From positions 1 to 29,099 of the forward strand of contig JAHFHC010000012.1 of NCBI GenBank assembly GCA_023247085.1: a stretch of 29,099 bases of DNA. The letters are read 5' to 3'. The notes below the pieces were generated by a model. It made no database searches. It was not told the DNA's origin and worked only from the letters and a program-made list of their open reading frames with translations. This document shows positions 15,234-21,923 of this stretch, in pieces. A program made the position numbers and the translations under genes. Source of the stretch: Microcaldota archaeon. Its GTDB lineage: Archaea; Micrarchaeota; Micrarchaeia; Norongarragalinales; UBA8480. Every line of letters begins with the position of its first letter. Position 1 is the stretch's first letter.

Positions 15234-16287
15234 TCAAATACTAGATAGTTTTGGCAACGCAATAAGCGCCAGCGACTCCGCGGGCTGGTCGCCTTTTAAC
15301 CCATTTCTATTATTTCCCTACTATGCAAAACCATGGATGGATAAATTGTGGACTGCATATGAAAAATCGCAAGAAAAAGGATTCGCGCCAGCAGATTTAA
15401 CAAAATGTTTTCTTGGCCCTTTGTTTTTACGCCAGGGAATCAGCGAAATAATGTTTTTCTCTAAGATTTGCGATTACGACAAAGAAAAAACTACTAAGAT
15501 ACTAAACTGGTTTAATGACATTCTCGTTTCGAAGTGCACTGAAGACCCATATGGGTTTAACTCAACTAAAATCTTAACAAAAGAAGATGTGGCGTATTTA
15601 TTGAAAATGTTTCCATTTCGCCCAGTTGAAGAAAGTGAAGCAAAAGAAGCAGGTAAACTCATTCACGCGTGTGAAGAACTCTCGTGGAGTTACTACTTTG
15701 ACTGGATTTACTGGCAGTGCTTTGAAATCTACGGTCCTTATGAACTTCCAAATAACCGAAAACTACTCTTACGCGCGTTCACTGACTTAGCGCCAGGAGA
15801 ATTATGGCCACATGCAAAAGGATTCGAACCATCAACAGTTTACATTTACACGATTTACGAAAATACGGACATTAAACTAGATTTCTGGAGTCATGTAATT
15901 ACGCGTGATAGTTTACCGCAAAAAATGACGCACTTAATGATAATTGAACACGGTAAAATCTTCACTACAAAAGAACAGTTAGTTGAACTACGCAAGAAAA
16001 TTGAAATCGCAGCAGTTATGCAAGGCAAACGACTTGCTGAACTATCTTTTGAAGACTTAAAAACGCGCGAAATTACAACGCGACACTATGCTTTTCGTGA
16101 TTTGTTCAAAAAGCTAGAACTCGACTGGAAACCCACTAGCGAAATACTAAAAACAGTAAAAGGCAAACAGTTGGTCAACTACAAATTTCCTTCGTCTTTT
16201 GAAACGCAAGAAAAGAAAAAAGAATTTTGGAAGAAACTGCACGATCCCAGTGATCCATTCTTCCCAACTGAACTAAAAAACGCTTAA
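15220..16287 (+). CDS. Hypothetical protein, about 355 aa, in the swivelling-domain operon
   Basis: Not recognised. A soluble helical protein unusually rich in aromatic residues (for example PFLLFPYYAKPWMDKLWTAY and SYYFDWIYWQCFEIYGPYEL), with a Lys/Glu-rich C-terminus. No signal peptide, no P-loop and no metal-binding cluster are seen. The ATG at 15220 (MPWIDQILDSF) overlaps the preceding gene by 14 nt and is preferred over an in-frame upstream codon at 15199. Tight overlap with two swivelling-domain genes suggests it is the third part of the same complex, perhaps holding the missing substrate-binding function. The gene ends in front of a T-rich terminator. Confidence 0.75.
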   Translation: MPWIDQILDSFGNAISASDSAGWSPFNPFLLFPYYAKPWMDKLWTAYEKSQEKGFAPADLTKCFLGPLFLRQGISEIMFFSKICDYDKEKTTKILNWFNDILVSKCTEDPYGFNSTKILTKEDVAYLLKMFPFRPVEESEAKEAGKLIHACEELSWSYYFDWIYWQCFEIYGPYELPNNRKLLLRAFTDLAPGELWPHAKGFEPSTVYIYTIYENTDIKLDFWSHVITRDSLPQKMTHLMIIEHGKIFTTKEQLVELRKKIEIAAVMQGKRLAELSFEDLKTREITTRHYAFRDLFKKLELDWKPTSEILKTVKGKQLVNYKFPSSFETQEKKKEFWKKLHDPSDPFFPTELKNA

Positions 16288-16300
16288 GTTTTTTTCTTTT
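16288..16300 (+). terminator. T-rich archaeal terminator after the swivelling-domain operon
   Basis: Runs of T7 and T4 (GTTTTTTTCTTTT) begin one base after the stop codon, the usual archaeal intrinsic termination signal. Confidence 0.55.
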
Positions 16301-16339
16301 AAATACAATAAAGCTAAAACTAGGCAGTTGAAATAATAA

Positions 16340-16428
16340 CTTACACTTCACCCACGCTTAAGTGTAAGACTTTAACAAAGCAGCATTCACCGCACACCTT
16401 GAGGCTGGGGTCTTCTGCTTGGTTAAAG
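16340..16428. other. Two adjacent hairpins between convergent genes
   Basis: Hairpin A: CTTACACTT (16340-16348) with AAGTGTAAG (16360-16368), 9 bp, 11-nt loop. Hairpin B: CTTTAAC (16370-16376) with GTTAAAG (16422-16428), a 3x3 internal loop, then GCAG (16380-16383) with CTGC (16415-16418), enclosing a 31-nt apical region. Terminators for both flanking genes lie outside it, so it could be a separate RNA on either strand. On the minus strand an ACA follows hairpin B by 4 nt, which hints at an H/ACA-type RNA, but I cannot make a convincing guide pocket or K-turn. Confidence 0.45.
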
Positions 16429-16438
16429 AAAAAAGAAT

Positions 16439-16475
16439 AAGCCAAAAAAGGAAAAAGGCTTTTAAAGAAAAGAAT
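16439..16475 (-). terminator. Terminator region of the Gly/Pro-rich surface protein gene
   Basis: On the minus strand the gene is followed by T-rich tracts (TTCTTTTCTTTAAAAGCC) and an AAGCC/GGCTT hairpin (16439-16443, 16457-16461) with a T/C-rich loop. This is enough for archaeal termination. Confidence 0.5.
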
Positions 16476-18851
16476 TTATTTGCCGCTTGCGATGGCACTT
16501 AGCACTCCAAGTATTCCGCCAGACCTTGCGTCTAATGAAGTAGCTTCGTTGGTCAAGTCCTTAATTTGACCTTCAAGTTTAGCCACTTGCGCAATGCACT
16601 TCGTTTTACTTTCACCTTCAGCTAATTTCTCACAGTTTTCAGCCAGAACATCCTTTGCAGATTCTAAGTTATCCACTTGTTGTCGCTGCTTTGAAGCCGC
16701 CGCTTTCAAAGTATCTTGGTTTAAACCAAGCAAAGTTAACACTTGCTTAACCGCATCTTGTCTAGCTTCTTGGCGAATCTTTTCAATTTCCTCAGCAGTT
16801 AACACAAGTTTATCACGAGTTGCAGTAAGTTGAACTGCACCTTCACGAGTTTGTCCATCTACCTTGATGTTTTCAAGAGCGGATACGGCATCACCATACT
16901 CCGTTTTACTAACGGAAATAGCCGCACGCGCGCATTCAACTTTTGCCTTCTTTTTAATCAACTCAACAGCGGCATCTAGGTTAGCCGAAGCTTTACATTT
17001 AGCTGCTACGTTTTTCATTTTTTCACAACCTTTAGTTGATTGCTCTACGCAGCGATCATAAGGGTCACCAAAGTGTTCTTTTTGTTTGCAGTACAAGTTC
17101 AAATGCCTCTTGGTCATTTTTGTTTCAAACGCACATCGGGTTTGTACTTGTTGATCCATTTGTTCTTTGAAATTCTGAAAACCATTCAAACAATTGTGTT
17201 TGAAACCCTCTTCAGTACAGAAATCAGGCGAAGAACTTCCTCCGTTGAAACCTGGGAAACCCGGACCACCTTGAGGACCAAAACCTGCGCCACCTTGTGA
17301 GCCAAAATCACCCGAGCCGCCTTGTGGGCCAAAGCCAGGACCTGGGAAACCCGGACCACCTTGAGGACCAAAACCTGCGCCACCTTGAGGACCAAAATCA
17401 CCTGGGCCTAAGTCACTTGGTGCTCTGCCTGGGAAGCCAACTGCCAATCCAGTTACGCTGCTAGCTGCAGTGTGAGCTGTTTCAGGGGCAGGAGATGGGC
17501 TAGGCGAGGGTGATGGACTTGGAGCTGCTTGGGGTTGTGGCGCTGAATTTGCAGGAGGTTGAGAACCCGCTGGAAATCCTCCAGATGGAGGCTGGGAACC
17601 GGCTGGGAAACCACCAGACGGAGGTTGAGAACCCGCTGGAAATTGACTTGGAAAACCACCCGCAGGGGGTTGGTTTGGAAATCCGCCAGATGGAGGTTGC
17701 ATGTTTGGACCTAAATCACCGGGGCCTCTGCCTGGAAATTGACCTTGTGGATTTTGTCCTGGGAAGTTGCCTTCACGACCACCAAAATCACCCGGACCTT
17801 TGCCTGGAAATTGACCTTGTGGGTTTTGACCTGGGAAGTTGCCTTCACGCCCACCGAAATCACCCGGACCTCTACCTGGAAATTCACCTTGCGGGTTTTG
17901 TCCTGGAAAAGCACCTTTGCCAGGGAAGTTGCCTTCTGGAGGGCGGTCGCGCATTTCTTGTTGGAAATCATCAAATTTCTTAGATTCAAATTCTGGTTTG
18001 AAGTCACGGTATTTATCCTGAAAATCTTTTTGTTGGCATTGCTGTTGTAATCTTTGACCTTGCGATTGCCACATTTGATCACACATACTTTCAGCGTTTT
18101 TCTGCGCTTTTGCTTGCTGTTCATTAAAACGAGTTATACACACGTCATTTAATTTTGATTCATCAACTGGGCAAGTTATTTCCTGTCCATCTGGACCTCG
18201 TGGCCCGATATTCTTAAAATCTTCACATAAACTTATGGCATCTTTACAGCTATCAACTGAAAAGTCAACTTCACGGCATACGCCACTAAAGTCAACATCT
18301 TTAAGTAATTCTCTTGCCTTCACGCCAATTGCATCGGCATCCGGACAAAGGGGGCGAAGAGTTTTTTCTGGATCTCCAAGTTTTTCAAATAAAACTGGAC
18401 CAAGATAACCAAGTATCATTTCATCTTCATCAATATGATCAAAGTTGGGCATTAATCTACCTGGACCACCGAATCCGGCACCACCTTGTCCACCAAAATT
18501 AACTTCTACGCCTGGTGCAACTTGTGCAACCCCAACTTGATGAAATTGATCAGCGGCATCTTTAAAATCGCCTCCGCCGAAACCTTGGCTGCCGAAGTCA
18601 CCTGGACCAAAACCTTGACCGCCTTGTGGGCCAAAGCCAGGGCCTGGGAAACCAGGACCACCTTGAGGACCAAAACCTGCGCCACCTTGTGAGCCAAAAT
18701 CACCTGGGCCGCCTTGTGGACCAAAGCCAGGGCCTGGGAAACCAGGACCACCTTGAGGACCAAAACCCGGACCAGCTGGGAAAGGCGCAGCTGTAATTAA
18801 TGATAACATCATAACAAAGCTCGCAAAAGCAATTAATACCGATTTAACCAT
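16476..18851 (-). CDS. Secreted Gly/Pro/Gln-rich cysteine protein (surface-protein trio, member 1)
   Basis: About 791 residues. A signal peptide is clear (MVKSVLIAFASFVMMLSLIT then AAPFPAG). Order of parts: Gly-Phe-Pro-Gln repeats (GFGPQGGPGFPGP); an N-terminal cysteine domain (FSGVCREVDFSVDSCKDAIS, then CPVDESKLNDVCITRF); a repeat tract of REGNFPGQNPQGQFPG units and PPSGGFPAGSQ units; a Ser-Pro linker; a second Gly-Phe block; and a C-terminal domain with paired cysteines (DFCTEEGFKHNCLNGFQNF) and a coiled-coil-like stretch, ending in SGGILGVLSAIASGK. The cysteine domains match the next two genes; the middle does not. The ATG at 18851 is preferred to a GTG 12 bases upstream. Probably exported and disulphide-bonded at the cell surface. 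No membrane anchor is seen after the signal peptide. Confidence 0.88.
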   Translation of the reverse strand: MVKSVLIAFASFVMMLSLITAAPFPAGPGFGPQGGPGFPGPGFGPQGGPGDFGSQGGAGFGPQGGPGFPGPGFGPQGGQGFGPGDFGSQGFGGGDFKDAADQFHQVGVAQVAPGVEVNFGGQGGAGFGGPGRLMPNFDHIDEDEMILGYLGPVLFEKLGDPEKTLRPLCPDADAIGVKARELLKDVDFSGVCREVDFSVDSCKDAISLCEDFKNIGPRGPDGQEITCPVDESKLNDVCITRFNEQQAKAQKNAESMCDQMWQSQGQRLQQQCQQKDFQDKYRDFKPEFESKKFDDFQQEMRDRPPEGNFPGKGAFPGQNPQGEFPGRGPGDFGGREGNFPGQNPQGQFPGKGPGDFGGREGNFPGQNPQGQFPGRGPGDLGPNMQPPSGGFPNQPPAGGFPSQFPAGSQPPSGGFPAGSQPPSGGFPAGSQPPANSAPQPQAAPSPSPSPSPSPAPETAHTAASSVTGLAVGFPGRAPSDLGPGDFGPQGGAGFGPQGGPGFPGPGFGPQGGSGDFGSQGGAGFGPQGGPGFPGFNGGSSSPDFCTEEGFKHNCLNGFQNFKEQMDQQVQTRCAFETKMTKRHLNLYCKQKEHFGDPYDRCVEQSTKGCEKMKNVAAKCKASANLDAAVELIKKKAKVECARAAISVSKTEYGDAVSALENIKVDGQTREGAVQLTATRDKLVLTAEEIEKIRQEARQDAVKQVLTLLGLNQDTLKAAASKQRQQVDNLESAKDVLAENCEKLAEGESKTKCIAQVAKLEGQIKDLTNEATSLDARSGGILGVLSAIASGK
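17251..17375 (-). repeat. Gly-Phe-Pro-Gln coding repeat block, copy 1
   Basis: 125 bp that match 18643-18767 with only about seven differences by eye; each block is itself a repeat with period 90 bp (a CCTGGGAAAC start at 17251 and 17341, and at 18643 and 18733). Two near-identical blocks 1.39 kb apart in one gene suggest a recent copy event or gene conversion. Confidence 0.8.
18643..18767 (-). repeat. Gly-Phe-Pro-Gln coding repeat block, copy 2
   Basis: Second copy of the block at 17251-17375, near the signal peptide end of the gene. Recombination between the two would delete or amplify the whole N-terminal cysteine domain and the repeat tract. Confidence 0.8.
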
Positions 18852-18923
18852 TTTTATCCACACTCCATATTTTATCTAAGAAAAAACACTACACAAACAT
18901 ATTTTAAAAAATCAAATTGTTTT

Positions 18924-21767
18924 CTAACCGCCAAATAGTTTACTTAAAGCACCTAAAATCCCGTTAACATCTGACTCGGAATTTTCTATTTCGCTATCTA
19001 GCGCTTTAATTTGACTATCAATTTGTGCAACTACATTTGAACACTTATTGTCATCTGGCAATTTTTCACAAACTTGTTTTATTGCATCGCGGGTTTCTAC
19101 AAGCTGGTTGCGTTGAGCTTTAAGTTTTTCAATTTTCTCCTTAATTGCGCCAGACTGTAAACCAAGCAACGTCTTAAATCTAATTAACGCATCTGCACGT
19201 GCTTTTTCAGCTTCATCTTTCTTTATTTTTTCAAGTTCACTAACCGTTAACGTATACGTTTTAACTGCATTATCGCCTGCAACTTTATCTGAAACCGACA
19301 CATCTTTCAACACATTTTCAAAATCATCTACTGCTTTTCCTTCTGTTTTGCCGCTGAAGAAAGCACGCTTCTTACACTCAACTTCAACACGTTGGCGAAC
19401 AATTTCAAGGAACTTGGCGTGGTTTGCAAATGTAGAACACTTTGCTGCTTTGCTCTTTAAGCAAGTACAAGCTTTTGCTGCATCTGCTTGACATTTAGTA
19501 TACATATCTTGACCATTGGAATTCGCACAATATTCGCTGAACTTAGGCAAATTGTAGTCAACTTCATGTTCACAGCGAGTTGTTACATCACTTTCGCCTT
19601 GTAATCCATACTGGAAGATTGCGCTTCGACATTTTTGTAAGAAACCTTCTTTGGTGCAGAAGTCACCGGACGTTGCACTTGAAGCGGGATATGACGGCGA
19701 AGTTGCTGAAGTTGTAGCCACTCCAGTTGCGGGCTCGGTTGTAGCTAATTCACCGGCAGCAGTAGCAAAACCACTTATTCTAGCCGGAGCGTGATATGCC
19801 GTATCACCACTTGAACCTGATGGCGGCGTGTAAGAACCACTAGAAGAGCCAGAAGGATATGAACCACCAGAAGAACCAGACGGATATGAACTTCCGCTAC
19901 TTGATGAACCAGACGGATAAGAACCACCAGTACTTGAACCAGACGGATAACTTGAGCCACTTGGATAACTCGAACCAGACGGGTAAGAACCGCCAGTACT
20001 TGAACCAGATGGATAACTCGAACCAGACGGATAACTTGAGCCACTTGGATAACTCGAACCAGACGGGTAAGAACCGCCAGTACTTGAACCAGATGGATAA
20101 CTCGTGCTAGTACTTGAGCTCATGCAAGAGCCGTAAGTTCCGCATGTTTGCCCCGATTGAGGCGGGTTATATTGTGCGTATTGACCAGAAGGACAAGATG
20201 GCGGTTGTGGACATGACCCCATACTCCCGCTGCCTGAAGGTGAAGTTACGCATTGATAGTTAGATGGACACGGTGTATTTTGCCCACTTTGAGCTTGTGC
20301 ATATTGGCCAGCTGGACAACTTGGCATATTTGCAGGCGGGCATGAAGTGCCAGTTGAATTATACCCTCCACTTGTGCTGCCACTGCAAGTGTAGGATGAT
20401 GGACAAGTACTGCCGCTCGCATAGTTCGGTTGAGCCCATTGGCCTGAAGAACAACTTGGCATATTTACTTGGGGGCATGCCGCATTATTCATACTATAGT
20501 TTGAACCACTCGGATAAGTATTGTTGTAACTACCGGTTGGCGAGCCGCCTGCGCAAGTGTAAACCATACAAGTTGCGCTTCCAACATAAGTAACGCCACC
20601 ACCTGTAACCGCTTTGTGACCATCTGGACACGTTTGTGGTTGTGGACAAGCTGCTGGTTCGCACGAATAAGATGGACACATGCCATTACCGTAATTAGTC
20701 ATAGTTGCTATTCTGTCCGAAGTACAAGCAGGCATAGGCGGACAAGATCCGGGCGCGGTTTGCTGGTTTGTTGTACAAGTATAAGCAGTTGGACATTGCT
20801 TTGAATCCCAAGCACTTGGCCGCGAATATTGCCCATTAGTACATTGAGGCATTGAAATTGGAGGACAATTTTGGCCAGGCGTCGGCATTGGATAGGAATT
20901 ATTGTAACCCGGATAATTAGGATATGGCTGGGGGTAGTTTTGCGTTTCACAAGAGTAATACTTGCATTGGTGACCGCTTACATCGTAACTTTTTTCAACA
21001 ACTTGACCATTACAATATTGCTTTGTTCGCTCATCAATTGGCGGACACTGTTGTTCGCCGGTGAAGATTGGTTTGTCTTGTGTGAATTGACAGAATCCAT
21101 TTAGCCACGTGCCTTTATATTCCGCACATTTTTTCTGTGCATCTTGTAACATTTCTGGGTTCAATTCATGCACGCCTTTGAAACTCTTTTCATCTCCTTC
21201 ATTTTTTTGTTGAAGTAATTTGTCTGCAAAATCGCCACTACAATATTTAGCTATTTTATCCGCGTTTCGCGCGTATTCTGCTTCACAAGTGTCAACTAAG
21301 CCAGTAAAGCGAGACTTACAAACGCTAATTAGTTTATCGCGGTCAGGGGGGCAGGACATTCCTGCTTCGCCACCTTTGCCTTTCAACTCTGCGCAGTGGG
21401 CAGCAGATGATTGACATTGGCTAACTTCTGCATCTAAATCCGAGCATAATCCACTTAAGTCCTTACCTTTTGTTTTTTCGTCAATGTAATTTACAATTTC
21501 GTCAACGCCATTTTTATTGGAGCACTTTGCGAAAACTTCGGTTGGATCAATTGATGTGCCTTCAAAAATTGCGCGGCCATAAAGTGATTCAGCATATTGG
21601 TTGTCTGAAAAATCTTCTCTGCATTGCCCAATTAAAAATGATTTGCCTGTCTCAACTTGAATAAAGCCACTCTTGTCGAGTGCAACGTTATCGTTAAAAG
21701 AAGAAAAAGCAACTACAAAAGATGATAAGAAAAGTAAAGAACAGACTATTAATGCAGGATATTTCAT
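18924..21767 (-). CDS. Secreted cysteine-rich modular protein with YPSGSS repeats (surface-protein trio, member 2)
   Basis: 947 residues. Signal peptide MKYPALIVCSLLFLSSFVVA. Residues about 100-190 hold the N-terminal cysteine domain shared with the neighbours (LSGLCSDLDAEVSQCQSSAA, CPPDRDKLISVCKSRF). Residues about 240-560 hold a row of four-cysteine modules of the type CPxxxMPxC..GQ....CPxxYxC (for example CPPANMPSCPAGQYAQ and CPQVNMPSCSSGQWAQ). Then comes a Ser/Gly/Tyr/Pro tract of YPSGSS units, a linker (AYHAPARISGFATAAG) and the shared C-terminal domain (DFCTKEGFLQKCRSAIFQYG, then a long charged helix pair, ending VNGILGALSKLFGG). The start has a TATA box about 25 nt upstream. Probably a disulphide-stabilised surface or adhesion protein; the low-complexity tract may be glycosylated. 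Function is unproven. Confidence 0.88.
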   Translation of the reverse strand: MKYPALIVCSLLFLSSFVVAFSSFNDNVALDKSGFIQVETGKSFLIGQCREDFSDNQYAESLYGRAIFEGTSIDPTEVFAKCSNKNGVDEIVNYIDEKTKGKDLSGLCSDLDAEVSQCQSSAAHCAELKGKGGEAGMSCPPDRDKLISVCKSRFTGLVDTCEAEYARNADKIAKYCSGDFADKLLQQKNEGDEKSFKGVHELNPEMLQDAQKKCAEYKGTWLNGFCQFTQDKPIFTGEQQCPPIDERTKQYCNGQVVEKSYDVSGHQCKYYSCETQNYPQPYPNYPGYNNSYPMPTPGQNCPPISMPQCTNGQYSRPSAWDSKQCPTAYTCTTNQQTAPGSCPPMPACTSDRIATMTNYGNGMCPSYSCEPAACPQPQTCPDGHKAVTGGGVTYVGSATCMVYTCAGGSPTGSYNNTYPSGSNYSMNNAACPQVNMPSCSSGQWAQPNYASGSTCPSSYTCSGSTSGGYNSTGTSCPPANMPSCPAGQYAQAQSGQNTPCPSNYQCVTSPSGSGSMGSCPQPPSCPSGQYAQYNPPQSGQTCGTYGSCMSSSTSTSYPSGSSTGGSYPSGSSYPSGSSYPSGSSYPSGSSTGGSYPSGSSYPSGSSYPSGSSTGGSYPSGSSSSGSSYPSGSSGGSYPSGSSSGSYTPPSGSSGDTAYHAPARISGFATAAGELATTEPATGVATTSATSPSYPASSATSGDFCTKEGFLQKCRSAIFQYGLQGESDVTTRCEHEVDYNLPKFSEYCANSNGQDMYTKCQADAAKACTCLKSKAAKCSTFANHAKFLEIVRQRVEVECKKRAFFSGKTEGKAVDDFENVLKDVSVSDKVAGDNAVKTYTLTVSELEKIKKDEAEKARADALIRFKTLLGLQSGAIKEKIEKLKAQRNQLVETRDAIKQVCEKLPDDNKCSNVVAQIDSQIKALDSEIENSESDVNGILGALSKLFGG
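19936..20103 (-). repeat. Perfect 84-bp tandem duplication in the YPSGSS tract
   Basis: 19936-20019 and 20020-20103 are identical base for base as read, including wobble positions, and keep the frame (28 codons each). The rest of the tract (about 19800-20105) is built of diverged shorter units, so this duplication is recent. Confidence 0.92.
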
Positions 21768-21784
21768 ACATACGTTATTAACGG

Positions 21785-21796
21785 TATATATAAAAG
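21785..21796 (-). promoter_or_regulatory. TATA box for surface protein 2
   Basis: CTTTTATATATA in minus-strand sense, centred about 24 nt before the ATG at 21767, with no ribosome binding site between: a leaderless promoter. The remaining gap to 21923 is A-rich and shows no other feature. Confidence 0.6.
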
Positions 21797-21923
21797 CATT
21801 TCGATAATTTAGTGAAGAGAAAGCGGAAAAAAAAGAGAATAGTTATAAAGAAAATATTTGTAAAAAAAATAGAATTAAAAGAGAAAAAGGAATTAAAAAA
21901 AATTAAAAATATAAATTTAATAG

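Noticed and set aside
17510-17983. Plus-strand 157-codon ORF antisense to surface protein 1
   Set aside because: Produced by the reverse complement of Gly/Pro-rich repeats; no start signals.
19800-20110. Possible CRISPR array
   Set aside because: The repeats are in-frame coding units without unique spacers and sit inside a secreted-protein gene; no cas genes are present.
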